In this document: one piece after another, positions 9,050 to 16,294 of the stretch | How positions within the stretch are numbered: position 1 is the stretch's first letter | Layout: each line of letters begins with the position of its first letter | From: W1P20-047 sp051878795 | Lineage (GTDB): Bacteria; Actinomycetota; Coriobacteriia; Coriobacteriales; Eggerthellaceae | Direction of reading: 5' to 3' | NCBI GenBank assembly: GCA_051878795.1 | Contig: JBJEKU010000097.1 | Location: 1-36,515, forward strand | Length of the DNA stretch: 36,515 bases | The notes under the pieces: generated by a model | What the model saw: only the letters and a program-made list of their open reading frames with translations | What the model was told of the DNA's origin: nothing | Database searches by the model: none | Made by a program: the position numbers and the translations under genes

Positions 9050-9109
9050 TAGTCCTTCTTTCGCACCAACACGGCACCGATGCCATGGAATTCACCGTAT
9101 CCGATCCTA

Positions 9110-9165
9110 GACGGCTTCTCCGCCGTCCCTTCGGCTGAAACAGCCTATCTCGAGCGCCCAGTATA
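9110..9165 (-). promoter_or_regulatory. ddl promoter with two leader hairpins
   Basis: The minus strand carries an extended -10, TGCTATACT (hexamer at 9160-9165), with no clear -35. The inferred leader of about 100 bases contains two small stems: GGCTG-aaa-CAGCC (9133-9145) and GACGGC-N6-GCCGTC (9110-9127). Whether they regulate is unknown. Confidence 0.45.
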
Positions 9166-9261
9166 GCAAAGGCGGGATGATTCCCCACGTTCTTCGCGTC
9201 GAAGCCCTGCCATATCGGCGCCAATGCAGTCATCGAGAGGTGTTTGCCGGGCACTTGCCCC

Positions 9262-9267
9262 TATAAT
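9262..9267 (+). promoter_or_regulatory. -10 box placed for a leaderless rlmN mRNA
   Basis: A perfect TATAAT ends 7 bases before the rlmN ATG at 9275, so transcription would begin at or next to the start codon. No Shine-Dalgarno sequence precedes this ATG. No good -35 is visible. Confidence 0.6.
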
Positions 9268-9274
9268 CGCATGC

Positions 9275-10357
9275 ATGGCTAATCACACTGAAAACAGCAC
9301 TTACCCCTCTGGAATCGCAGCGCTCGATTTCGAGGAAATACACAACCACATCCGAACCCTCGGCTATCCGAGCTTCCGATCGAAGCAGCTGATCCAATGG
9401 GTGTACCAAAAGCAGGCCGTATCATACGACCAGATGACCAACCTGCCCGCAAAGATGAGGGAAGAGCTCGCACGCGTCCTGCCCCTCGATATCCCGCAGG
9501 TAAGCGACAAACAGGTCTCCAGGGACGGATCGAGGAAATACGTCCTAACTTTAGCCGATGGCTGCCAGGTGGAAACCGTCGGCATCCCCTCGCATGATTT
9601 CGGGGCGGATGGAGAAAGCAGGCGCCTTACCGTCTGCTTCTCCACCCAAGTCGGGTGTCCCATGCAATGCGCATTCTGCGCAACCGGACACGAAGGCCTC
9701 ACCCGCAACCTGCTTCCAGGGGAAATGCTCCAGCAGATCCTCACCGTTCAGCGCGACTTCAACGCGCGCGTGAGCAATGTGGTCGCAATGGGGCAAGGAG
9801 AGCCCTTCCTGAACTACGACAATTTCATCAAAGCCCTGAAAATGATCAATGCAAAGGAGGGGTTGGGGATAGGTGCGCGCCATATCACCGTTTCGAGCTG
9901 CGGCATCCTCGACGGCATCCGACGCTTCGGTCTGGAGGAAGAGCAATACACCCTTGCCATCTCGCTCCATTCGGCGCGCCAGAACATCCGCGATGCGATC
10001 ATGCCCCGCTGCAAGAACATGCCCCTTCACCAGCTGAAAGATACCCTGAAGGAGTACTATCGCAACGCAAAGCGCAGGGTCAGCTTCGAATACCTGATGA
10101 TCGACGGGGTGAACGATGCAGACGAAGACCTGATCGCGCTCATCCGATTCTGCAAAGGTCTCCACGTCCACATCAACCTCATCCCCCTGAACGACATCGA
10201 CGACAGTCCCTGGAAACCATCGGAAAGCCGGACCCTCGGCCATTGGATCGAATCCCTGAATGCTGCAGGCATCGAGACCACGCTCAGGAATTCAAGGGGA
10301 TCGGACATCGCCGGCGCCTGCGGCCAGTTGAAGAACAAGCAGGGAAACCGAGGCTGA
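9275..10357 (+). CDS. rlmN: 23S rRNA A2503 / tRNA A37 C2-methyltransferase RlmN
   Basis: 360 residues. A radical-SAM enzyme that methylates C2 of A2503 in 23S rRNA and of A37 in some tRNAs. Seen: the CxxxCxxC cluster motif GCPMQCAFC (C128, C132, C135), the VAMGQGEPFLNYDN loop, SLHSARQNIRD, LIPLND, and the C-terminal GSDIAGACGQL whose Cys is the methyl-carrying residue of the family. The N-terminal part (GYPSFRSKQLIQWVYQK) is the accessory domain. I chose ATG 9275 because the TATAAT at 9262-9267 fits a leaderless mRNA; the in-frame ATG at 9224 lies upstream of that promoter and lacks a ribosome site. An ATG at 9271 is out of frame. It is divergent from ddl and convergent with parB. Confidence 0.95.
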   Translation: MANHTENSTYPSGIAALDFEEIHNHIRTLGYPSFRSKQLIQWVYQKQAVSYDQMTNLPAKMREELARVLPLDIPQVSDKQVSRDGSRKYVLTLADGCQVETVGIPSHDFGADGESRRLTVCFSTQVGCPMQCAFCATGHEGLTRNLLPGEMLQQILTVQRDFNARVSNVVAMGQGEPFLNYDNFIKALKMINAKEGLGIGARHITVSSCGILDGIRRFGLEEEQYTLAISLHSARQNIRDAIMPRCKNMPLHQLKDTLKEYYRNAKRRVSFEYLMIDGVNDADEDLIALIRFCKGLHVHINLIPLNDIDDSPWKPSESRTLGHWIESLNAAGIETTLRNSRGSDIAGACGQLKNKQGNRG

Positions 10358-10382
10358 TCGCACAACCCCGGTATATCGAAAA

Positions 10383-10413
10383 GGGGTGCAATCGGTATCG
10401 CCGATTGCACCCC
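10383..10413. terminator. Bidirectional terminator between rlmN and parB
   Basis: A 13-bp perfect stem, GGGGTGCAATCGG (10383-10395) with its complement (10401-10413), five-base loop. On the minus strand it is followed by TTTT, so it best ends parB; it can also end rlmN. Confidence 0.85.
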
Positions 10414-10437
10414 TCCTATATCCCTTGAAAACCAGGA

Positions 10438-11508
10438 TCACCCCTCGGAATCCTCATTCGTGATTGCCATGAACAAGCGCCTCAAGTCGTCTTCGTCCTT
10501 GAATTCTATCTCCAGCTTATTCTTGCCTTTGGACGACTTGATACGCACATTGGTTCCCAATTGCTCTTTCAAGCTACGCGCCGCTTTCTTGTAATATGCA
10601 GGGACGGGTACCGCCGTCGCCTTGGCTTCGGCGGCCTTTTCCTTACCGTTCAGCAAACGGGCGATCGCCTCCGCTTCACGCACCGAGATCTTCTCGTTCT
10701 TGAGCTTCCCTGTCAGCTTCGCGCGGCCTTCCTCGGTCTGGACGGAAAGGATTGCGCGCGCATGGCCAGCGGTGATCTTCTCTTCATACAGCAGTTGCTG
10801 AGCGTCTTCGGGCAGATCAAGCAAGCGCAAGGCGTTTGCGATGGTCGACCTGCCTTTGGAGACAGCCTGCGCCACTTCGGTTTGGGTCATGCCTTTGCGC
10901 TCCATCAGGTGCTTGTAGCCGTACGCCTCCTCGATGGGATTCAAGTCGCTGCGCTGGATATTCTCGATTAGGGCGAGTTCCATCACCTTGTCATCGGAAA
11001 CCTCGCGCACGCGCACGGGAACCGTTTCCATACCGAGCTTCTTGCAGGCCTGATAGCGACGCTCGCCGGCAATGATCTGGTATTTTCCTTCGAATTCGCG
11101 CACCAGGATAGGCTGGAGCAAACCATCACGGGCAATAGAATCTGCCAGCTCCTCGATTTCCTCATGCTTGAAGAAGGATCGCGGCTGATCCGGGTTCGGC
11201 TGGATTTCCGAAAGCTTCGCCTCGGTCACTTCGCCGACTTTTCTTTCGCGGGAAACCACGCCCATGATCTGAGCATGGTCGCTTTCCTCTATATAGGGCC
11301 TCGCCTTGGCCGCCTGCGCATCGAAGATATCCTGATCGAGCTGCTGGCGGATCAGCCGTTGCTCGATTCCCCCCGCATCGCCGGCAACTGCATCTTGTCC
11401 AACCCCATCTGAAGCGGGAGATTGCACCTGGCTGTCGCCTAGGATGGATGACGGGTCACCCAAGAGGGCGTTCAAGCCGCGTCCCAAGCCGCCTTTCTTC
11501 TTAGCCAC
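10438..11508 (-). CDS. parB: Chromosome-partitioning protein ParB (CTP-dependent DNA clamp)
   Basis: 356 residues from a GTG start that overlaps the end of parA by 8 bases; GAGGAGG stands 9 bases ahead, inside parA. ParB binds parS and loads as a sliding clamp with CTP, forming the partition complex and recruiting SMC. Seen: a basic N-terminus (AKKKGGLGRGLNALLG) that typically stimulates the ParA ATPase; the ParB/Srx domain with QPNPDQPR, GLLQPILVR, the CTP-site motif GERRYQA and ENIQRSDLNPIEEA; the helix-turn-helix MTQTEVAQAVSKGRSTIANALRL; the ITAGHARAIL linker; and a C-terminal dimerisation domain ending near residue 356. Two parS-like sites lie in this window (12493 and 30338). Confidence 0.95.
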   Translation of the reverse strand: MAKKKGGLGRGLNALLGDPSSILGDSQVQSPASDGVGQDAVAGDAGGIEQRLIRQQLDQDIFDAQAAKARPYIEESDHAQIMGVVSRERKVGEVTEAKLSEIQPNPDQPRSFFKHEEIEELADSIARDGLLQPILVREFEGKYQIIAGERRYQACKKLGMETVPVRVREVSDDKVMELALIENIQRSDLNPIEEAYGYKHLMERKGMTQTEVAQAVSKGRSTIANALRLLDLPEDAQQLLYEEKITAGHARAILSVQTEEGRAKLTGKLKNEKISVREAEAIARLLNGKEKAAEAKATAVPVPAYYKKAARSLKEQLGTNVRIKSSKGKNKLEIEFKDEDDLRRLFMAITNEDSEG

Positions 11509-12343
11509 GTCGTATCGCCTCCTCGGCAAGCTCGGAATATGCCTTCGCACCCTTGCCCTTCGGATCGTACTGGATAACCGGCAAACCGTAGCTCGGAGCC
11601 TCGGAGAGCTTCACGGTGCGGGGGATCCTCGTTTCGAATACCAGGGAGCCGAAGAAATCCTCGACATCGGATGCAACCTGCTTGGAGAGGGTGGTACGCG
11701 AATCGAACATGGTCAAGACAACGCCGAAAATACCGAGACCGGGATTGAGCAAGGTTTTGACACATTTCATCGAATCGAGAAGTTTTGTCACACCTTCCAA
11801 GGCATAGAACTCGCATTGAATGGGAATCAGCAGTTGATCTGCCGCAACTAACGCATTGATGGTAAGAAGACCAAGCGAGGGAGGACAATCGATGAAGATG
11901 TAGTCATACACTCCGCGAAGAGGTGCAAGACCCGTCTTCAGGCGATTCTCGCGAGCGATTTCGTTCACCAGCTCCACTTCGGCGCCGGCGAGGTCGATAG
12001 TCGAGGGAATTACGTCGAGGCCTTCGAACGCATCGGCGATGAGACACTCTTCCGCCTTCGACTCGGAAAGGAGCAGATCGTAGGATTCGCCTTCGATTTT
12101 GGACTTATCTATCCCCAAACCGCTTGTAGCATTTCCTTGGGGATCCAAATCGACTAACAGCACCTTCTTCCCCATTTCACCCAACGCAGCAGAAAGGTTG
12201 ATCGCCGTTGTGGATTTTCCGACACCGCCCTTCTGGTTGATGATGGCGATCACCTTCGTATCGCGATCATCCGACGGCGCAGCCGGAGCATCCAACTCGA
12301 AGTCGGCGATACTCGCAACCCCAGATTTCTTCTTATCGATCAT
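11501..12343 (-). CDS. parA: Chromosome-partitioning ATPase ParA (Soj type)
   Basis: 280 residues. A deviant Walker-A ATPase (KGGVGKST, residues 38-45) that binds nucleoid DNA in the ATP form and moves ParB-parS complexes. Also seen: the switch I-like VDLDPQGNATSGLG, and Walker B FIDCPPSLGLLTINAL. A 27-residue Ala/Asp-rich N-terminal extension precedes the fold. The ATG at 12343 has GGAGG 5 bases ahead and is preferred to the in-frame ATG at 12367, which has none. It is the first gene of a parA-parB unit; a TATAAT box lies about 60 bases upstream. Confidence 0.96.
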   Translation of the reverse strand: MIDKKKSGVASIADFELDAPAAPSDDRDTKVIAIINQKGGVGKSTTAINLSAALGEMGKKVLLVDLDPQGNATSGLGIDKSKIEGESYDLLLSESKAEECLIADAFEGLDVIPSTIDLAGAEVELVNEIARENRLKTGLAPLRGVYDYIFIDCPPSLGLLTINALVAADQLLIPIQCEFYALEGVTKLLDSMKCVKTLLNPGLGIFGVVLTMFDSRTTLSKQVASDVEDFFGSLVFETRIPRTVKLSEAPSYGLPVIQYDPKGKGAKAYSELAEEAIRRG

Positions 12344-12401
12344 CAAATCCTCCGAATCCCACGGCAATGCCGCATCCGTTCCTCTCGATTGCTCCCGAAC
12401 G

Positions 12402-12407
12402 ATTATA
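12402..12407 (-). promoter_or_regulatory. -10 box of parA-parB
   Basis: Minus strand reads CTATATAATCG, containing TATAAT, about 60 bases ahead of the parA ATG. No clear -35. It lies about 85 bases from the parS site, so ParB spreading from parS could repress it. Confidence 0.5.
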
Positions 12408-12492
12408 TAGATGTTCTCCTACCGGCTACGGCGAAGAATGCAATCTTGCAGATGCAGGGATAGAAAAGGTACAGCGCACGAATCCCGTGCAC

Positions 12493-12508
12493 TGTTTCAC
12501 GTGAAACG
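12493..12508. promoter_or_regulatory. parS centromere site, left
   Basis: TGTTTCACGTGAAACG matches the near-universal bacterial parS TGTTTCACGTGAAACA at 15 of 16 bases. It sits between parA and rsmG, about 6.3 kb from the oriC candidate, a typical place. Confidence 0.92.
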
Positions 12509-12530
12509 CAGCCTTTCGATAGCAACCCTT

Positions 12531-13196
12531 CTAAGCAAGGGGATTGTTCTGGGCCATACCCACACGCCTGGGAAGCTTGATTTTCGGCTTTGCTACCTTT
12601 TCGAACACGAAGATGCTGCGCGATGAACCGTCGCTCAATTCGAAAAAGCGCTTCGAGATAAGCTCCATGCCCAGTTTTTCCTGAATGCTCAGGGCACGCT
12701 CCAGTTCCTCTTCGTAATTCGATCCCTTATAGCAGATGAGGCGCCCTCCCTTTTGCAGCAAAGGGCAAGCGAGTTCGATGAGAGAAGGCATCGCGGTGAG
12801 GGCGCGTGCGGTCAGGATGGCGAAGTTACCCCGACGCTCGTTCGAAAGGTCCTCTATCCTGCCGGCATAGGTAGAAACGGAATCCTGAATACCAAGATCC
12901 GACACGATGGAATCCATGGCACGCATCTTCTTCCCAACCGAATCGACCAGCAGCACCTTCCTGCCGGATGCGATGGAGAGCGTCACACCGGGAAACCCAC
13001 CGCCGCTACCGAGGTCGGCATAAGGACCCGACGGGGCCTGGGAGAATTCGGGAAGGGCGGATAGGGAATCTTCCACATGCAATACCAATGCGGATTCGCG
13101 ATCGACAACCCTGGTAAGGTTGATCTTCTGATTCATCTCGATCACCGCATCGAGATGGCGTTCGATCAATTCGGTCTTGCATGCATCTAAGTCCAT
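12531..13196 (-). CDS. rsmG: 16S rRNA (guanine-527-N7)-methyltransferase RsmG
   Basis: 221 residues. A class I SAM-dependent methyltransferase modifying G527 of 16S rRNA in the 530 loop; loss of it gives low-level streptomycin resistance in other bacteria. Seen: KINLTRVVDRE near residue 24, the SAM-binding glycine loop ADLGSGGGFPG (60-70), LLVDSVGKKMRAM, and LTARALTAMPSLIEL, all in the family order (formerly GidB). The C-terminus is basic and slightly extended. The ATG at 13196 is preceded by GGGAGG at 5 bases. It follows jag but is set apart by a terminator hairpin that overlaps its own likely -10 box. Confidence 0.95.
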   Translation of the reverse strand: MDLDACKTELIERHLDAVIEMNQKINLTRVVDRESALVLHVEDSLSALPEFSQAPSGPYADLGSGGGFPGVTLSIASGRKVLLVDSVGKKMRAMDSIVSDLGIQDSVSTYAGRIEDLSNERRGNFAILTARALTAMPSLIELACPLLQKGGRLICYKGSNYEEELERALSIQEKLGMELISKRFFELSDGSSRSIFVFEKVAKPKIKLPRRVGMAQNNPLA

Positions 13197-13227
13197 TCAA
13201 ACCTCCCTCGATACCATTACTTGAGCC

Positions 13228-13259
13228 ATTATAAAAGAAAGCCGCATAATGCGGCTTTC
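13228..13259 (-). terminator. jag terminator overlapping the rsmG -10 box
   Basis: Minus strand: a 10-bp stem GAAAGCCGCA/TGCGGCTTTC (13237-13259) followed by TTTTATAAT. The T-tail runs straight into a perfect TATAAT (13228-13233) that lies 32 bases ahead of rsmG, so one short stretch may end one transcript and start the next. Confidence 0.75.
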
Positions 13260-13282
13260 TCCAATGCATCCAAAAGGATGGT

Positions 13283-13852
13283 CTATCGCTCCGGAATAAC
13301 GACGATATGCCTATTGCTTCCCTCTCCCTCGGATGCGGTGGTGACGCCATCGAACTCGCGGAGCGCAATATGGATGATGCGGCGCTCGTAGGGAGTCATA
13401 GGACGCATCTTCACGCTTCGCTGTTGCGAGAGGCATCGCTTTGCAGCGGAATATGCCAGGTCCTCGAGCTTCTGGCGCTGACGGCTCTTGTACCCCTCGA
13501 CATCCACCACGATCGGATAGCGGTAGCCGATATTACGGGCCGTGATGAAGGAGATGAGGAACTGCAAGGCATCAAGGGTCTTTCCATGGCGGCCGATCAG
13601 GACAGCGAGATCGTCGCCGGTGATATCGAGGATAAGCTCGCCTTCGTCTCCTTCGTATTCATCGATGGTGATCTCTCCCAAATTGAAGTACTTCAGGATA
13701 TCTTCCAGTGCGGCAATCGCCGTATCGGCGATACGGTCCAGCTCCTCGTCGCTGATCCCTTCCTCGATGCAGTCATCGGATTCGGCATCCTGGATAAGAT
13801 CCTGTTCGGAAGCCATTTCCCCGGCTTCTTCCAGATTCATTTCTTCGGACAT
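13283..13852 (-). CDS. jag: Jag/KhpB-type RNA-binding protein (KH-R3H)
   Basis: 189 residues. An acidic N-terminus (about 1-45) takes the place of the usual Jag_N domain; the KH domain (about 47-117) carries the GRHG nucleotide loop (87-90, in VLIGRHGKTLDALQFL), and the R3H domain (about 125-187) carries YERRIIHIALREF and ends in SNRHIVVIPER. The family (Jag, SpoIIIJ-associated; KhpB/EloR in streptococci) binds RNA, often with KhpA, and affects cell elongation and division. The start at 13852 (GAGGAG 5 bases ahead) is preferred to 13879. It stands downstream of yidC, the classical pairing, with a hairpin between them. Confidence 0.92.
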   Translation of the reverse strand: MSEEMNLEEAGEMASEQDLIQDAESDDCIEEGISDEELDRIADTAIAALEDILKYFNLGEITIDEYEGDEGELILDITGDDLAVLIGRHGKTLDALQFLISFITARNIGYRYPIVVDVEGYKSRQRQKLEDLAYSAAKRCLSQQRSVKMRPMTPYERRIIHIALREFDGVTTASEGEGSNRHIVVIPER

Positions 13853-13886
13853 TATTCTCCTCACGCTTTTTGCGGACACAAACCAA

Positions 13887-13910
13887 CAAGCCCGTCCAGC
13901 GACGGGCTTG
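13887..13910 (-). terminator. Hairpin between yidC and jag
   Basis: A perfect 10-bp stem, CAAGCCCGTC/GACGGGCTTG, with a four-base loop. On the minus strand only TTGGTTTG follows, so it may be a partial terminator or processing site that lowers jag relative to yidC. Confidence 0.55.
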
Positions 13911-13928
13911 CGGAATCAACATGGTGGG

Positions 13929-14699
13929 TTAGCGCTTCTTGTGGGGGCGCTTCTTCTTCGCCTTGCGGGTGACGTCGACTTCCACGGGCTTGACCTCGAT
14001 GATCTCGGCCTCGGCAGCTGCATCCCTCCTCTTCAGCATGCGAGTGGTGATCTGCTGCTGAGCGACACCGAACAGGGACGATGCACCCCAGAACAAGAGA
14101 ACGCCAGCGGGGGAGCGCCAGGAAATCCAGAGCATCATCAGGGTCATGATGGCGCTCATGATCATGGTCTGGCGCTTCTGCGGACTGTTGGGGGCTCCCA
14201 TCTGCTGCAGGACCATGGGCAAAAACGTTGCACCTGCGAAGATGATCATCAAAATCAGGTAGGGCAGGAATCCCAAGCCGCTATGCAGGGTGTCTGCAGG
14301 GGTCAGGGTCAGGTCTCCAACCAGATTGTAGAAGCTGTAGTCGCCGACTTCGGGGCGGCTGCCCATTTCCCTCAGAACCTGGAACAGGGCAACGAAGATC
14401 GGCATCTGCAGGAACATAGGCAGGCAACCTGCGAGGGGATTGAAGTTCGCCTCGGCATAGAGCTTCTGCACTTCCTGGTTCAATCGCAGCTGGTCGTCTG
14501 CATACTTAGTCTGCAGTTCCTGGATACGGGGCTGGATCTTCTGCATCATGAAATTCGACTTGGTCTGCTTATGCATAAGGGGCATGAGCAGGAGTCGGAA
14601 GATGATGGTGATGATCAGGATCGCAGCACCCCAGTCGTCAACGAAATTGTACGTTGACTGGATACACCAGAATATGGCGTTTTTAAAGGCTTCCCACAT
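13929..14699 (-). CDS. yidC: Membrane protein insertase YidC
   Basis: 256 residues, the short Gram-positive form without the large periplasmic domain. It inserts and folds proteins in the cytoplasmic membrane, alone or with SecYEG. Seen: first core helix about 22-42 with the conserved cavity Arg (R35, in IIFRLLLMPL), the cytoplasmic helical hairpin (TKSNFMMQKIQPRIQELQ to LYAEANFNPLAGC), then further helices at about 92-112, 145-168 and 178-215, and a strongly basic tail (KAKKKRPHKKR) of the kind that contacts ribosomes. No lipobox cysteine is seen at the N-terminus, unlike Bacillus SpoIIIJ. ATG 14699; GGGAGG stands 11 bases ahead, slightly far. Confidence 0.95.
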   Translation of the reverse strand: MWEAFKNAIFWCIQSTYNFVDDWGAAILIITIIFRLLLMPLMHKQTKSNFMMQKIQPRIQELQTKYADDQLRLNQEVQKLYAEANFNPLAGCLPMFLQMPIFVALFQVLREMGSRPEVGDYSFYNLVGDLTLTPADTLHSGLGFLPYLILMIIFAGATFLPMVLQQMGAPNSPQKRQTMIMSAIMTLMMLWISWRSPAGVLLFWGASSLFGVAQQQITTRMLKRRDAAAEAEIIEVKPVEVDVTRKAKKKRPHKKR

Positions 14700-14758
14700 T
14701 GCCTGTTTTCCTCCCTGAGGCTCTCGGTGGTCATTATGGCCTTACGTGGCGCAAGCGG

Positions 14759-15019
14759 TTACGGCACAGGATCGTATCCATGGGGACCGCCTGGCCGGCA
14801 CCGCAGGATTCTCTTCGCAGTCAGCACGAAACCTTTGATGAATCCGTACCTCTTGAATGCGATGAGCGCATACTGCGAGCATGTAGGCGTAAAACGGCAG
14901 CAAGCAGGAAAAAGCGGCGATATCGCCATCTGGTAGAAACGGATCAAAAAGACCGCTATCAGAGTCGGAAGACCCTTGAGATGGTTCAGGACCGCCTTCA
15001 TGCTACTTGCCGGATTCAC
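14759..15019 (-). CDS. yidD: Membrane protein insertion efficiency factor YidD
   Basis: 86 residues. YidD is a small, membrane-associated, amphipathic protein that helps insertion of YidC/Sec substrates. Its signature is present: RFYQMAISPLFPACCRFTPTCSQYALIAFKRYG, with the paired cysteines, and RCRPGGPHGYDPVP at the end. The GTG at 15019 has GAAGGG 5 bases ahead and would overlap rnpA by 17 bases; the ATG at 15001, just past the rnpA stop, matches the usual N-terminus but lacks a ribosome site. Either could be right. Confidence 0.9.
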   Translation of the reverse strand: MNPASSMKAVLNHLKGLPTLIAVFLIRFYQMAISPLFPACCRFTPTCSQYALIAFKRYGFIKGFVLTAKRILRCRPGGPHGYDPVP

Positions 15020-15341
15020 CCATGCCCTTCGTCACGAGCTTTCTCGATGCGGAAAGCACTTTACTATATTCGGATGAGGTAATGGACTTGCGGGCGATAA
15101 ACACCACATCGTAACCAGCCCATGGCCCGCCCAAATCGCGGCAAACCGCCCTCATCCTCCGCTTTGCGGCATTCCTCCATACCGCATTGCCCAGCTTTTT
15201 GCCCGCAACAAAAGCAACACGACCCTTCTGGTCGTGTTGAGCTTTCTTTTGCACAAGCAAAACTATGGAAGATGCAGTAAAGCGCTTTCCATTTGCGAAT
15301 ATATAAGAAATCTCAGTGCTGGACTTGATAGTCTCCAACAC
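15003..15341 (-). CDS. rnpA: Ribonuclease P protein component
   Basis: 112 residues. The protein subunit of RNase P, which with the catalytic RNA removes tRNA 5' leaders. Seen: the GRVAFVAGKKLGNAVWRNAAKRRMRA stretch containing the conserved RNR-type basic motif, preceded by KRFTASSIVLLVQ. The start is uncertain between GTG 15341 and TTG 15338: AAGGAG ends only 2 bases before the GTG but 5 before the TTG, so TTG may be the true start. It follows rpmH by about ten bases; the rpmH-rnpA-yidD-yidC set is one transcription unit. Confidence 0.94.
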   Translation of the reverse strand: MLETIKSSTEISYIFANGKRFTASSIVLLVQKKAQHDQKGRVAFVAGKKLGNAVWRNAAKRRMRAVCRDLGGPWAGYDVVFIARKSITSSEYSKVLSASRKLVTKGMGESGK

Positions 15342-15351
15342 GACTCCTTAT

Positions 15352-15486
15352 CTAGACGCAAAGGCGCTTACGGCCCTTGGCACGACGAGAAGCCAATACT
15401 GCACGACCGCCCTTGGTTGCCCTGCGGGCACGGAAGCCGTGAGTCTTCGCACGCTTGCGCTTATTAGGTTGATAAGTGCGTTTCAT
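15352..15486 (-). CDS. rpmH: 50S ribosomal protein L34
   Basis: 44 residues, the normal length, and too short to be picked up by ORF-length filters. The product begins MKRTYQPNKRKRAKTHGF and ends KGRKRLCV, a textbook L34. GAAAGGG stands 7 bases ahead of the ATG at 15486. First gene of the leftward rpmH-rnpA-yidD-yidC-jag run. Confidence 0.97.
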   Translation of the reverse strand: MKRTYQPNKRKRAKTHGFRARRATKGGRAVLASRRAKGRKRLCV

Positions 15487-15522
15487 GGCTAAACCCTTTC
15501 TTGTTTAGAACGTAGGTTTTTC

Positions 15523-15551
15523 AGCCTATTGATAAACATGCATTCAGTCAA
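15523..15551 (-). promoter_or_regulatory. Likely promoter of the rpmH operon
   Basis: Minus strand: -35 TTGACT (15546-15551), 17-bp spacer, then TAGGCT (15523-15528), a poor -10. About 37 bases ahead of rpmH. Confidence 0.45.
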
Positions 15552-15722
15552 GCTTTTTCTTCCTCTCTCCACCTTTTCACCTAGAAAACGCATCCAGGGG
15601 AAAACTCCGCGGATATAGGGGAGATCGGCAGGGAAAACCGCATGGAAGGGGCGATCGGCGTCCATTGGGAAGGCGTTTTCGACCATCTCGAAAACCGAAA
15701 CCACAATATCTGGGGTATGGGT

Positions 15723-15731
15723 TGTGGAAAA
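15723..15731 (-). promoter_or_regulatory. DnaA box
   Basis: TTTTCCACA on the minus strand. The same nonamer recurs at 16064, 17174 and 18819, so it appears to be the consensus of this genome. Confidence 0.7.
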
Positions 15732-15778
15732 TGTTGATAACTTGTGCCCCGCTCTTCCAGGATGGTGAAATCAGCACG

Positions 15779-16294
15779 GAATTCAACCTGCACATTCGGG
15801 AATTCAACGGCAAAAAAGCCCGAAAGCGGGTCCTCCCATAACCGAGATTCTGGAAATTCATGGGTGTGACCTGGTATTTCACGTAGTTCAAAGCAACGAT
15901 TCACGTCGATTCGAAATCGAATCCAACGATTCGCCGAGCACCAAGGGAACCCATCCGAAATTCACGACGGGATTCAGCGATTCCCTCAAGAATTCAAGGT
16001 TTTCAAGGTTCGAATTCAACTAATTCAGCTTTTTCAACCATCGGATTCATCTTTGATTCATGGTTTTCCACATTTTCTGAATAATAGGTGGAAAACTCTG
16101 AATTACTTTGAATTCCCGAATGAATGCTCTGACCGAATTCTTGCTAGACAATGAATTCCAACTCCGAATCTGTCTGGATATTGGGTAGAATAGCTAACCT
16201 GACGGAATTCTGCCCAGAATTCCTGAATCAATCGGAATACCAATGAAGCACGATTCGGAATCCAGGTAATACCGTGAGCGCAGAACATGAATTC
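15779..16294. repeat. Cluster of GAATTC and GANTC sites
   Basis: Ten GAATTC hexamers begin at 15779, 15800, 15990, 16012, 16110, 16135, 16153, 16205, 16217 and 16289, nine of them within 444 intergenic bases; chance would give about one per 4 kb. About thirteen further GATTC/GAATC (GANTC) pentamers fall in 15843-16262. Several neighbours are 18-25 bases apart, close to two helical turns. The common core is GAAT/ATTC. Confidence 0.8.
16064..16095. promoter_or_regulatory. Pair of inverted DnaA boxes
   Basis: TTTTCCACA on the plus strand (16064-16072) faces TTTTCCACC on the minus strand (16087-16095), with an AT-rich 14-base gap. Confidence 0.7.

Larger units (their letters stand above)
15487..16273. 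other. 787-bp intergenic region, origin left part
   Basis: No convincing gene. It contains the rpmH promoter (15523-15551), DnaA boxes at 15723, 16064 and 16087, and from 15779 to the next gene a dense set of GAATTC and GATTC/GAATC sites. AT content rises toward 16020-16200. A weak TAGAAT box (16186-16191) could serve the gene at 16274. A very short stem CCCG/CGGG before a T-run on the minus strand (about 15812-15830) may be a weak terminator. Confidence 0.7.

Noticed and set aside
15812..15831. Terminator of a possible minus-strand small RNA in the rpmH-dnaA gap
   Set aside because: Only a 4-bp stem precedes the T-run and no convincing minus-strand promoter lies upstream.
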